From Ministeria vibrans ATCC 50519 (Eukaryota > Opisthokonta > Filasterea): 51,766 nt of DNA. Made by a program: the position numbers and the translations under genes. The DNA lies in contig CALSCP010001674.1 of the NCBI GenBank assembly GCA_943704425.1, positions 185,591 to 237,356 on the forward strand, given 5' to 3'. Positions 1 to 12,471 of the stretch are shown here, in pieces. The first letter of the stretch is position 1. Each line of letters begins with the position of its first letter. The notes under the pieces were generated by a model. That model did no database searches, had not been told where the DNA came from, and saw only the letters and a program-made list of their open reading frames with translations.

Positions 1-36
1 AAAAAAAAAAAACTAAAGCTCTTTTGTGATTTACAG

Positions 37-516
37 AAAGCAAAGCTCACTGGTGGACAGCGTACTTGTTGCGAACCGAGGGGAAATTGCATGCCGGGTG
101 ATCCGGTCGGCCAAGCGCCTGGGCATCCGCACGGTGGCGGTGTACAGCGACGCAGACGCAAACGCACTGCACGTTCGCCTTGCTGACGAGGCGTACAGCA
201 TTGGCCCGGCGCCGTCGCAGGACTCGTACCTTCGCATGGATCGCGTCATTGACGTTGCCAAGAAAGCAGGCGTCAAGGTCAGTCTGCTTGTGCTCTATTT
301 CCACAAAAATACCACTGATGCAAAAAAAAAACGCGTTTTTTTTTTTCCTTTGTGTGTGTCTGGTAGGCCATCCACCCGGGCTACGGCTTTCTCTCGGAGA
401 ATGCTCTTTTTGCAGACGCTTGCGCGGCGGCAGGGATCAAGTTTATTGGACCTCCGGCATCGGCGATTCGCTCCATGGGCAGCAAGAGCGCCAGGTAACG
501 GAGACGGTGTGTGTGT

Positions 517-552
<36 letters not shown>

Positions 553-2410
553 ACAACCTCTCACTGACTGCGTTATCTTTTCTGTCTTTCTTGTGTGCAC
601 AACCCCTCGCTGACTGCGTTGTCTTTTCTGTCTTTCTCTTCAGTAAAACGATTATGAGCGACGCAAACGTACCCATCATTACGGGCTACCACGGTGAAGA
701 CCAGAGCACGGAGCGACTGCAGGATGAGGCGAAGAAGATTGGCTATCCGGTGCTGATCAAGGCGGTGCTGGGCGGAGGCGGCAAGGGCATGCGTGTGGTG
801 GAGCGACCCGAGGATTTCACGACTATGCTTGCGGCGGCACGTCGCGAAGCTATGAAGTCGTTCAACGACGACGTCGTGCTCGTCGAGAAGTTTGTGGTGG
901 AGCCACGGCACGTTGAAGTGCAGGTGTTTGCCGATGGGCACGACAATGCCCTGTACTTTTACGAGCGAGACTGTTCGGTACAGCGTCGCCACCAGAAGGT
1001 CATTGAGGAGGCGCCTGCTCCGGGAATCAGCGAGGCGACGCGCCAGAGCATTGGCGAGGCGGCTGTTCGTGCGGCGCGTGCCGTGGGCTACGAGGGCGCG
1101 GGCACAGTAGAGTTTATTATGGACGCGCAGGAGAAGTTCTTCTTTATGGAGATGAACACGCGTCTGCAAGTGGAGCATCCCGTCACGGAAATGATCACGG
1201 GTCTTGACCTGGTGGAGCTGCAGTTGCGTGTGGCGAGTGGACAGGCACTGCCCATGACACAGGAGCAAGTGCCGCTCAAGGGTCATAGTTTCGAGGCACG
1301 TATCTACGCTGAGAACCCAGCGCGTGGTTTTTTGCCCGGCTCGGGCCCTCTGCTGCGCCTGCGTCCGCCCACCGAGGTTGATGGTGAGGTGCGCGTTGAG
1401 ACTGGCGTGCGCGAGGGTGACGTCGTTTCCGTTCACTACGATCCTATGATTGCCAAGCTGGTGGTGTGGGCTGACACGCGTGAGGCTGCGCTGCGTCGTC
1501 TCGTGCGCTGTCTGCGCGAGTACCAGATTGCCGGCCTTGCTACCAACATCCCCTTTCTGACCGACATTGCTACCCATCCGGCGTTTGAAGCGGGCCAGGT
1601 CAACACAGCCTTTATCGAGACACACCACGACGCCCTCTTTGCCGGCGAGGCCCAGACCAGCCAGGCTCTGTCGCTCCAGTCCGTGCCTTCGGCCCACCTT
1701 GCCCTCACCGCAGTCGCCCTGGTCCTGCGCGACCATGCCAACCTCAACACCCATACCAACAGCAACAGTACTGGCACGGTGTGGTCCAAGGCGGCCGGTC
1801 TGCGTCTCAACCACACACACACTGTCACCGTCCCGTTCCTGCCAGTTGAAGAGAGCACCGACGAGAGCGGCAGCAGCGCCTCACCTTCTCCCGACGTCTT
1901 CCAAGTCGTCTCTTCCGGCGCCAGCCCCTCTTCCTTTGCCGTCTCCCGCTCCTCAGACGGCTCACACGTCTCTGTTGCCAATGCGCGTCTCCTCAACGGC
2001 GGTGAGTCCATCGAGGCGCATGTGGATGGTGCCTTTATCAGCCTTGATCTCACTCAGAATGGCGGTCAGGTTACGACATACAACAAATCATTTGGACAGG
2101 TCAGAGAACAAAGAGAATGAGAGAGTTTGAGAGAGTTTGAGAGAGTTTGAGAGAGAGTTTGAGAGAGAGAGAAAGAAACAAAGTGATAGTGAGGGAGAAA
2201 GAAACAAAGTGATAGTGAGAGAGAAAGAAACAAAGTGATAGAGAGAAAGTGTGTGCGTGTGTGAAAAGTGTGTGAGGAAACGAGAAACTGAAATTGAGAC
2301 GTTAGGGATCAGTCAAGTTTCCAACCCCCAAGTGGATGAAGGAGGCAGCAGGTGGTGGAGACGGAGACTCAGTTACTGCGCCTATGACGGGAAAGATTAT
2401 CAAAGTACGG

Positions 2411-2507
<97 letters not shown>

Positions 2508-2835
2508 AGAGAGAGAGAGAGAGACTGTGCATTGCGTGTGAAGAATGTGTGTTGATTGTGATTGTAGATCAATGCTGAAGCCGGTGCGGAAGTGAAGAAG
2601 GGAGAGCCGTTGGTTGTTATGGAAGCAATGAAAATGGAGGTAAGAAAGTCGCACATGTGTACACTCTAGAACTGACTCTCTGTCTCTCGACCTCGCTGTT
2701 CTTTCCTAGCATGTTCTGCGCGCTCCGTTTTCGGGACGAATCTCCAAGATTATGTACAAGGAGGGCGATCAGGTGAACGAAAGGACACTGTTGGTTGCAT
2801 TTGAGTCGGACGAGGCGGAGGAAGACTCCAAATAA
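37..2835 (+). CDS. MCCC1: Methylcrotonyl-CoA carboxylase alpha (biotin) subunit, 5' partial
   Basis: Biotin-dependent mitochondrial enzyme subunit of leucine breakdown; it carboxylates biotin and carries it to the partner beta subunit. Exons 37-277, 367-494, 644-2099, 2306-2404, 2568-2639, 2710-2835 join in frame. The first visible exon starts at the biotin carboxylase N-domain ([13 protein letters not shown]), so the targeting presequence lies outside the window. Seen: the glycine-rich ATP-grasp loop GGGGKGMR, the motif [14 protein letters not shown], and a C-terminal biotinyl domain with the lysine motif EAMKM split just before an intron. The spacing DQS...[10 protein letters not shown] and FNDD fits MCC alpha better than propionyl- or acetyl-CoA carboxylase (family knowledge). 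The last large intron (2100-2305) and the next (2405-2567) carry purine-rich repeats. It ends TAA, 130 bp from the convergent NUP205 stop. Confidence 0.9.
508..551. repeat. (TG)n microsatellite in MCCC1 intron
   Basis: About 44 bp of TG dinucleotides with one interruption, inside the intron 495-643. No coding role seen. Confidence 0.9.
2165..2518. repeat. GA-rich repeat cluster around MCCC1 exon 4
   Basis: Two blocks flank the exon 2306-2404. The first (about 2165-2245) has three copies of AGAAACAAAGTGATAG in GA-rich DNA. The second (about 2414-2504) is an uninterrupted (GA)n of about 90 bp. The AAACAAAGTGATA motif recurs, in both orientations, beside most long CT/GA repeats of this window. 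Confidence 0.9.
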
Positions 2836-2965
2836 ACTGAAACACGCACGACAGACACACGAATAATTATTGTTAATATTCCTCGTTTTGATTTCAGTTT
2901 ATTATTTTCATTTTCATTCTCTTTGTGTGTGTGTGTGTGTTGGTTTCGCTCTCTCTGCCCTTATT

Positions 2966-5900
2966 TTAACGAAGTACATCGACAATGCGACGGGCAATGT
3001 TGTGGACAAAGTCCATTGCAGCCATCGCATGGGCGCGCTTGAGGTCCCGCAGACGCGCCACAGCATCCACAAGCGACGAGCGGGCACCGGCGCGCAGTCG
3101 CTCGCGCTCGTCGTGGCTCAGCGACCGCTGAAGAGGCGCAATACTACTGGTGCTATTGCTGATGCTGCTCGACGGATTCGCGCTGCTGGCAAGTTGAGGT
3201 TCGGCTGAGAGAAAGTATTCCAGATGGCGCCACAAAAGAAACAATGTGTTCTCAATGCAGACTGCAACAAACCACAAAATATAAAAGTGAGCACACAAGT
3301 CGCACTGTTGCCTCTCTCTTCTATTGTGCAACGTACAGAGAATAGCAGACACATCTGCACGCACCCGCTCCACCTTGCGCTGCAGCTGCGCCACCGCCGC
3401 ATCGAGCAGCTGTGACGGCGACCGCATGTCACTGTCCGTCTGTCCGTCTGCACCCACAATCTAAAGCACACACACACAAAAAAAAAAAGAAAAAAGAAAA
3501 AAAAAAGCACAAATACACACATTTAGATTCTATAGCTACGACATGGTGTAATCTCTCAATTGCTTACCTCTCTGAGCTCCTCAATTGTGCAGTTGTCCAC
3601 ATGCGAAAGCTTATCCTGACTCTGTTCTCCGTTGCGCATGGCAAGTGTTAGCTCAACAACCAGATCACGCAGGAACTGAGCTAGCGACGTGAGGCCCGGC
3701 GGAGGACCATGTACAATGCCCGTGTCCGAGTGGGCCACCTTGGCACTGCTGCTGCTGTTGCTTGCAGCTGCTCCCCCCGCATGTACCGAGTCACTGTCGA
3801 GCGTCGCAGAGAAAAGCACGCGCCATTGCAGAGGCGAGTCAAGCGAACTAACGTCGCGCGCGTCGCTAAGCACCAGTGTGCGCGCATACGCCACCAGGTT
3901 CGCACTGACGCGGCGCACGAGCGGACGCAACTCGAGAGCGAGCCGCGTTGGCAGGCGCGTCTTCCAACGCGACGCATCGCAAAAGCGAGGAATCAGCAGC
4001 AGCATGCGCCGGCGCGTCCGCGTCTCTCCCGGCGCACGCCCACTCCCACTCGCTCCAACTCCACCCTCGCCACCAACAACCCCGTTGGATGCGTCCTTCT
4101 TCTTGTGGCCACTGCCTCGCATCGATGCAAGACGCAGAAGAAGTGCCGTGCACGCTTCAAGTTCTTCAAGGACGGACGCACTGAGCCATCGGTGAGAGTC
4201 GCTGAGAATGGACGAAACGAGATCGGCATGGGCGGCAACAAAGGCCGCGCCGACACGCGCCGCGTCAACGTGACGAGCGCCCAACGACGACAGCATGGTC
4301 GTGACAAGACGCAGGACAGGTGTCACAACGGCACGGTGGCGACCCGAAGGAGTCGGTGCAAACGAGGTCTCGTCACTGCCGAGCATTCCACCGCCAAGCA
4401 GAGCGCCACTGTGCTGCTGCCGCGCGTGCTGCGAGTCGGTCGCCAGCACTGCAGCTGCCGCAGCCACCGCGGCCATCTCGTCTTCGTCAAAGACACTCTC
4501 CGTGTGGTCTGTCTCGGGCCGTGCGTCGAGGCACTGACTGTCGCTGAGTCGCTCGAAGAGACCCTCACTCAGAAGTGCCCGAGCGCCATCCACCGACTGC
4601 GCAATGCGCATGAGCAGTGCCGTGCGCGATTCGTGCAGCCACAGCGACGCGAGCGATGCGTCCTCGCCCGTAGACACGGCTCGCAGCAGTGCCTCGTCGT
4701 CACGTCCACACTCGTCGACAAGCGACCGCAGATAACCACCGCTCGTGAGGAAGCGCAGCAGACGCACACGTTCACCGCCACCCCCAGCCACCGTGTCCAC
4801 GGTCGCAATCATCGTGTCGAGTGCAGCGAGCGCCGACAATCGCACATCGCCATGCTGTGCACAGGCGTCGCGTGCGACCACTTCCAGCAAACGATGGTCG
4901 CCCGTGAACTGCAGTAGCGCACCCACCGAGTTGCTATCCTTCCCACTGCTTGCAATGAGCCGGTGGGCATTCAGGAGCGCCGCATAAAGGTTTCCGCGCA
5001 TCTCACGCGATGCATCGTCGCGCAGGAGCGCCCCAAAGATCGATGCCATGATCACCTCGAGACGGTTCTGCGACGGGATTGCGGCAGGACCACTCTCGGT
5101 AATGACACGGCGCGCGTGCACGAGCAGAGCCGACGGCAGCGTGGCACAGAGACGACGCGCAAAGGCCATGTCGGTGTGGAGTGAGGCGGCGCGCGGCAGA
5201 ATTTCCGCTTCCAGGTCGGCGCCCATGGTAAAGCGCGCACTGGGAGGCAGATAGGGTGTGCAGACGAGCACAGTGACGAGCACACAGCGACGCCAGGCGT
5301 CGAGCAGCATAAGACGCGCTGCAAGGTCACGCTCCACACCGTTGCTCGCAACCGCCCACGTAAACATGGCGCGTGTCTCGGCATCGCCAGCACCTACCGA
5401 CTGCAGCATGGCGTGCAACTCGCGGATACCAAACACACGTGCACCCGTGCTCGGGTCACGCACAAGACACTGGTTAAGCTGGTCGCTTGTCACCTGTACC
5501 GACAATTCTGGAATCGACCCCACAGCCTGTCCCGATCCCAACTCAATGCCATCCAAGAGCTCCAGCATGAGCATGCGACGTTGTTCCATAAAGTGATGCT
5601 GATGCTGCTCTTGCATCATGTGGTTGTCGTAGTCGTCGTCAAGAAGCCCACCAGCGTCGTCGCCGGTGCCAGCTCCGCCTGCCATAACCGAGCCATCGTC
5701 ATCGCCCGTCTCACGGTCGACGCCCCAGCCGTACATGAGACGCAACAGGCGACGGGTCCGCGTACACGACACTTGTACTGTGTCGACGGTGGAGCGCAGT
5801 TCGAGTGAGACGTTGCGCAAGAGCCACGCTTGTCCCACCGCGGCAGCGGGTATGGGCGACAGCGATTGTTGTTCTTGCAATTGTTGTTGCAGTTGCTGTT

Positions 5901-7554
5901 GCTGGTGCTGACGTTGTTGTTGACTGTCACGCATGCGTCGAAGATTGCGACGGAAGTAATCATCACTACGAAGTTCACGTGAGACACGCGACCCCACGAC
6001 TCCGTCGCTTGAAAGACGACAGAGTAACTCGGCACATGCAGCATGTAAGTTGGGACACATGTCGGCAAAGCGACTCAGACGCATAAGGTCCATGACAGCA
6101 CGCAGGCACGACTGTTGATTGCGCTTCAGGACATAATCATCATCGTCGTCGTCATCATCTGCGCCCGCTGCTGCTGCTGCTGCTGCTGCTGCCGATGATG
6201 ACAAACCGGCAGACTCGAGAGAGCGACCAGCACGTGCTGAGCTCGACACCTCGACGTCAACGCCACCTGCCAAGGGACGCCGGCCAAGGCCCAAGAGGAG
6301 GTGAGCAAAGCCCAGAACACCGGGGAGGGGCGGCGAGTGCACCGAGGTCAGGAGAAGTGCCAGGATAGCCTGTCGCAAGTGGACGCTGATAATCTCTTCG
6401 GAGAGCGCACTGGTGACGTCGTCGGCCTTGCGCAAGTCATCGGCAATGTCGGCGGCCCCCATAAAGCCCACGGGCTCCGTGATGGGAACGGAAAGCTTGT
6501 CAACAAAGCCATTGACACAGTCGGCGACCAAGTCAGCCATGTCGATGGAGCGCGCAAGAAGTCGCTGCGCCGTGGGCGACACAGTCAGGCGGTGGAGCAG
6601 GCGCACTGCTCGGAGACAGATGAGCGAAGAGACATCACTGCCGACGAGAAGGGCAAGTGCGGGCGCCTGTTGCACGACAACGTCATCGAGCCGTGCGCAC
6701 CGACGTGGACACTCCTGCTCGCGCAACACAGTGAGCTGTACCTCTTGGCGTGTCATGGCCATCTCGAGCACTGCCAGTCCATTGAGCAACGCAGACTTTT
6801 TGTGTTGGTGCGCCAGACCGTCGCAGACAGAACGGTAGCTGTCTTCGATGATACCCAGAATGCCGTAGAGCACACGCGAGTGAGCCAAGAGAGACTCCAT
6901 TAGTTCGCGACCAGGCTGCACCGCGGGGTAGTCAGAGGACGATGCGAGGGACAAACCACCATCAATGTTCATGGCTGCCAGTCGACCTGACGATGCTCCA
7001 GCAGCGCCCCCGCGTTCCCCACCAGCGTGGCTTTGCCAAGGCGAGCCGGCTCCGGGTCTTGCGCCAAGCGGAGTGGTGTCAGGACGACGTGAGCCACCGG
7101 CAAAAAGACTCGTGTCCATGTTGTTGGTCTCGTTCATGTTGGATCCCTGTGCGGCGTTGTCGACACGCGACGACGGGGCCCGGCCAGCAGTGTCGTCGTG
7201 GCCGCCGGGAACGTGGTAGTGGAGGAAGCGGCGGAAAATGGCAAGCGTTTTGGAGGCAATGAGCCAGCGATCGGTGGGATTGCGATAGGCGCGCGCGTCG
7301 AGTTTCAAAAAGACGGTGTCGCGCAAGAAGGCAAAATAAGGAGCAAAGCCAGGGGCACGATGGGGCGCGCCAAGGTAGGCAGGTGGCGGCACGGAGGCCA
7401 GAAGAGCGTCCAAGAGATGGAGGAAGCCCAGAAGAACAGGATAGACTTCGTCGCAGGCCTCAACTTCGTCAATTTCATAGCGAATACCCGCAGTGAGGTT
7501 GGCGGCCATCAAGGGGTAGTCACCGTTGTCATAGTTATTATTATTATTATTATT

Positions 7555-7592
<38 letters not shown>

Positions 7593-9810
7593 CGTTGATC
7601 ACGCGAGTGGGCAGCGTCTGGAGCACCTGATGGGATTCGAGCTGAACCCAAAGAGCGTGAGCGTAGTCTGGGGTGATGGCAAAGGAGGCGAGGCAGTGGA
7701 GCACGGCACCCTTGAGTTCGGTGGGGACGGTGCAGGAGACGAGTGCAAAGAGCGCATTGGTGGTGTTCCAGTGGGGGTTGTCAAAGAGCACGGCGCGTTT
7801 GGTGTCGGACTGTTCGGCGATGGTACTGACGAGGGCAAGCATGGCACTAAGCCCTTGGACCTCGGCGGGCTCCATCACACGACCGCGGTTCGACTGGCTG
7901 TGAAAGTCGTTGCAATACTCATCGATGGCCGTGAAGAAGTGGTCGAAGGAGACTCGCTGGCGATTGCCATGCGAGACGGTCGCATTTTCAAGCATAAACT
8001 CAAAGATGTACTCGGCCGACTCAGGGATGGCGGCAAGGGCGGCGAGTGCCTTGAGGTACGGGATGAAAATGCCCGGTGAGCAATCGGACGCAAATCGAAT
8101 GAAGCGGTGATCGCCGATTTTGAAGAAGCGCTCCACAAGAGTCGGGCGGTCGCGGTGGAGAGCAGCGATGAGCAAGAGGAGCTGGGAGAAGACGGCATTG
8201 TTAGCTTGCTCCTGCTCACGACGCTGCTGCTCCTGCTCCTGCTGCTCCTGTTGTTGCTGCTGCTGTTGTTGCATCATCATCATCATCATGGTGGGGCGAG
8301 CGTCGGGGAAGTCCTGGTACTCGAGGACAGCTCTCTCATCTTCCTCCTCTTGCGCCTTGAGACGCTTTGTAAAGTTGGGCGCCTTGAACAGGCATGTCAT
8401 AACGAGATCGTGGATGTTGCCAGCAAGAAAATGGGCCATGTCGGACGAGGGCTGGAGCAAGGGAGAGGCGAGGACTGTGCCGGCGAGATAAACGAAAGCG
8501 CCGTTATAGGCGCCCTCGTTAAGGAGTTTCTCGGCACTCTCAGACTCCTCGGGAGAGCTATTGGTGAGCTGTTGAAGGAAGAGACCGTAGACAAAGAGAA
8601 CACATGCGCGCACCTGCTGGTCTGCCCACTCGACGGCCTGAGCATTGGCATTGACCAAGTCGAGCATGGTGCTTTCCTCGCGGAAGAGATCGTCGTCGGC
8701 GAGGTGGTGGTGGCGGCGGTCGTCGTCGTCGTCGTCGTCGTCCTCTTTCATGGCAAAATCAAGCGACGAGTCGCTTGAGCGCCACTCGAGAGCACACATC
8801 ACGGCCATGAGAAGCACCACAGTGACCTGTTCGTCATTGCGCGCAGCAATGGCTGTAAGCGAGCGCGACTCTGCGTCGGATGCAGACGAAGAAGAGGCGG
8901 CTGCAGTAGCCGCGGCCGCGGCCGCCGCTGCTGCGGCTGCAGTAGTACCATTGATACCACTGGTGTTGAGGCCGAGACGCTGCTGTTGCTGTTGCTGTTG
9001 CTGTTGAAGGAGTTCGGAGGAGACGGGGCGAGCGCTGGCGGAGCGCAAGGCAGCAATGAGACTGTAGACGTCGGTGCGACTCATGTGCGAGTGGAAAGCA
9101 GTGTAGTAGAGGCACTGAGCGAGCACAAGGCGTTCCATGCCGTAGGCTTCGACGTCATCGACATGACCTGCCTTGGCAGCTTCCACCTGGCGTTTCGCCA
9201 TGAGGTCGAGGAGACCGTCGGCGCGACCCATGTCGCCTGTGATTTTTGCCGTTTGGCCATCACCCAAGAGCTTGTCGACAAAGGCGTCGATGACGGCACC
9301 AAGGTCGCCGTCGTCGAAGAAGGCGTCTTCGTCGCTGAGCGGCGCACCCGACGTCGCACTGTTGCTGGAGGCAAAGCACCCTTTGTGCATGGTCAGCTTG
9401 AGGAGGGCACGCAGACGGAAGAGGCGTTCCGAGTGGTACATGTCAATGGCACATGCAACGGCCGCCGTGTTGGGGTCGCGCCCCAGCCGCTGCGCCTCCG
9501 TCTGGCCGTCGCGGAGCACGCGAGCCGCTTCAAGCTCGTTCAAATGGAAACGATCGCTGAGCGCCAGACTCTGCTTGACGTACTCGGGCGACAGCTCGTA
9601 CGTCCGCTCGCTGTCCTCGTCCAGCGCCACCCGGCCGCTCTCGAGCGCCCTGCGGTCCGCTGCACTCGGAGACTTTTCCGTTGGCAGAATCGACAGCAAA
9701 TACGTTTTGTGTTTCATCAAGATCGCCTCCAGAGCATGCGCCGCCGCCGGGCCCCGTTGGTTGTTCAGTACATCGTCAACGTCATGGAACAACGTCCGGA
9801 ACAATGCCAT
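2966..9810 (-). CDS. NUP205: NUP205/Nup192-like nucleoporin
   Basis: Large scaffold nucleoporin of the inner ring of the nuclear pore. Complement of exons 3568-9810, 3337-3460 and 2966-3261, about 2220 aa, similar in length to animal NUP205. The N-terminal region reads EYVKQSLALSDRFHLNELEA, a pattern typical of the family (residues about 75-95), and the last exon gives ENTLFLLWRHLEYFL after splicing out a 75-bp intron (3262-3336) that is itself in frame. The ATG at 9810 is followed directly by family-like sequence. Unusual are many low-complexity inserts: an Asn run (about 7540-7595), Asp runs (about 8720-8746 and 6133-6160), Gln runs (about 8230-8275 and 8984-9006) and an Ala run (about 8900-8945). 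Divergent from NOP56, with 112 bp between starts. Confidence 0.85.
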
Positions 9811-9922
9811 TGCCTATTTGTGTTTCAAACGTTTCAAACGTTTTTTTTTTCGAAAAAAAAGAGACGAGAGAGAGAGGAAAAAAAAATTAATAAGAAGAAG
9901 AATAATCGTCAGTCTCATCAAA

Positions 9923-12222
9923 ATGGTCAAAAGATCAGCAACGAATCACATTCTCTTCCTCTTTATGGTCCATCTTTTGTACGAGTCGGCCAGCGGCTAC
10001 ACGCTGCTGGAGGCAGTTGCAACCGAATCGATTGCTCTCGATGTAAGCAGCAGAGGCACTGCGACGTGCACTAGGATCATTCACGTGCGGCCTCCATCGG
10101 GCCCGGCGCACGCCGCACTGGCCCTGGCCCATCCGTGGCCCTTGGCCCCTTCCCATTCTGATGCGCCTGTTGCTGTGTCTTGCCATTGTTGGCATGTGGC
10201 AATTTTTTTTTTTTTTTTTTTTTTTTTTTNNNNNNNNNNCCAGGGCGCGATGAATACGGACGAGGCTGAGGGTTGCCCTCGTTTTTCTTTTGTGAGCGGC
10301 GCAAGCGTAGCGTCGGGCACGCGTATGGGATGTGTGAGTGCAGCGAATTGTACTGACTGTGGTTGGTGTCTGACTATGTTGCAGGCTGAGTCTGTAAGAA
10401 GCAGCATTGCGGAACTTGATCGGTTCGGCAAAGTGGTCAAGTTGAAGGTAAAGCGAGACGAGAAGAACAACAAGACGAGTGTGAGCGGGTGGAGGATGAG
10501 TGTGTGGGGTGGGTTGAATGAATGAGATGTCGAGAAGCGAGGGAGAGAGAGAGATAGAGAGAGGGGGAGAGGAGTTTTGCATTAAATATTAACATGTCTT
10601 GTCTTTTCTCTTCTCTTGTAGGCATTCTCTCCCTTCAAATCCGGCGCAGACGCGTTGGAAAACATGAACAGTATTTCCGAGGTAAGGTGGTTCATGGAGA
10701 GGGCGAAAGAGGAAGAGCGAATAAGATTCAACGTGTTACGTGTGGTGTGTAGGGACTGGTGCACGACAGATTGAAGACGTTTCTGACGGCGAACCTCAAG
10801 GCTGGTGCGCGTCTGGGAGTTGCCGAGTCCAAGATTGGCCAGGCCATTCAGGGTAAGATGACCCAGGCTTTTTGTTATTTTTCTTTGGTTGTTGACACGC
10901 TTCTTCTACGCACAGAGTTGACTGGTATCAAGTGTGAGACTGGCGAGATGATCAACGAGCTGCTGCGTGGCGCTCGCATGCACGTGGAGAAGATGATCAA
11001 GTCACTGCGAAGCGGAGACGTGGACAAGGCACAGTTGGGTTTGGGGCACCACTACTCGCGTGCCAAGGTCAAGTTCAACGTGAACCGTGTCGACAACATG
11101 ATTATCCAGGCTATTGCCATTCTCGACCAGCTCGACAAGGACGTCAACACATTTGCCATGCGCATCCGGTAAGTTGTGTGAGTGAGTGAGCCAGTGAGTC
11201 GTTGTTAGTTTGTCAAGTCGGATTGTGTGTTGTTTATATTTTATATGTATATATTTTTATGTATATATATATATATACGTGTGTGTGTGTATATATGTAC
11301 ATGTTTAGACGTGTGTTTGTGTGTTTGTGTGGGGTTTGGACTCATTGAATGACATTGTTGTTTTCATAGTGAGTGGTACGGGTACCACTTCCCGGAACTG
11401 GTCAAGGTGGTGAGCGACAACTTGCTGTACGCCAAGACGGTGAAGCTGATTCGGTCGCGCGCGTCGCTCAACGAGGACAGTCTGGCGGGTCTGGAGGAGC
11501 TGCTGATGGACAGCGCAAAGGCACAGCAGGTCATTGACCTGAGCAAGAGCTCAATGGGAATGGACATTAGCGAGATTGATCTCATTAACATTATGAGCTT
11601 TGCCGATCGTGTCGTCTCTCTCTCCGAGTACCGTCTCAACCTTCACGAGTACCTCAAGGCTCGAATGGGCTCAGTCGCGCCCAACCTCAGTGTTCTTGTC
11701 GGCGAACAAGTAAGAGAAAGAAAAAGAGAGAGTGAGAGATAGAGAAAAAAAAGAGAGAAAGAGAGAGAGAGAGAGAGAGTTGATGTATTTATATATTTTG
11801 TAATTTTTATACTTATGCACGTGTGTGTGACTAACCGTGTTTCTGCCTACGTAGGTTGGAGCCCGCCTCATCTCGCACGCCGGCTCCCTCACCAACCTGG
11901 CCAAGTACCCTGCGTCCACCGTGCAGATCCTGGGTGCTGAGAAGGCTCTCTTTCGTGCTCTCAAGACCCGCGGAAATACCCCCAAATATGGTATCGACCA
12001 TAATGACGTTCTCATAAGATTAAAAAATGCTTTTTTTTAGGACTGATTTTCAACTCGACCTTTATTGGACGTGCGGCTGCCAAGAACAAGGGCCGCATCA
12101 GTCGATACCTGGCCAACAAGTGCTCTATTGCGTCGCGCATTGACTGTTTCTCTGATCTCCCATCCACAATCTTTGGCTCAAAGCTGCGCGAGCAGGTAAC
12201 AATGTTGTCGTATTTTTACTGA
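9923..12222 (+). CDS. NOP56: NOP56 box C/D snoRNP core protein, C-terminally short
   Basis: Nucleolar core protein of box C/D snoRNPs, which guide rRNA 2'-O-methylation and processing. Exons 9923-10042, 10385-10447, 10622-10681, 10753-10852, 10916-11168, 11370-11709, 11855-11990, 12041-12222 keep frame (417 aa). The Nop domain is very well conserved: [85 protein letters not shown]. The family start aligns better with the in-frame ATG at 9965 ([16 protein letters not shown]), so 403 aa is equally possible. The frame ends at TGA 12220-12222 just after KLREQ, where other NOP56 proteins continue with a helix and a Lys-rich tail. A CT microsatellite begins about 75 bp later. Intron 1 contains the first scaffold gap. 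Confidence 0.88.
10230..10239. other. Scaffold gap (10 N) after a poly-T run
   Basis: Ten undetermined bases after about 27 T inside NOP56 intron 1. NOP56 continues in correct frame and order on both sides, so this join looks right. Confidence 0.97.
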
Positions 12223-12295
12223 CTGGTATTCGATTCGATTGGCATTGATCTCTTTTTTCTTTTCTTTTCTCTCTCCATCACTTCCTTTCTCTCTC

Positions 12296-12326
12296 TCTCT
12301 ATCACTTTGTGTGTCTCTCTATCACT

Positions 12327-12420
<94 letters not shown>
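12296..12420. repeat. CT microsatellite with ATCACTTTGTTTCT motif
   Basis: About 90 bp of (CT)n preceded by two copies of TCTCTATCACTTTGT. It lies between the convergent 3' ends of NOP56 (12222) and the Vac8-like gene (12472), where the NOP56 C-terminus would be expected. Confidence 0.9.
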
Positions 12421-12421
<1 letters not shown>

Positions 12422-12471
12422 ACTCACTCACTCACTCCAGTCAGTCAGTCAGTCTCTCACAGTTTTCTATT

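Noticed and set aside
3709-4917. Plus-strand 402-codon frame opposite the NUP205 C-terminal region
   Set aside because: Arg/His-rich antisense of GC-rich coding sequence; no splice or homology support.
7198-8079. Long plus-strand open frame of 293 codons inside NUP205
   Set aside because: It is antisense to the NUP205 exon, includes Val/Ile runs that are the complement of the Asn repeat, and has no family resemblance.
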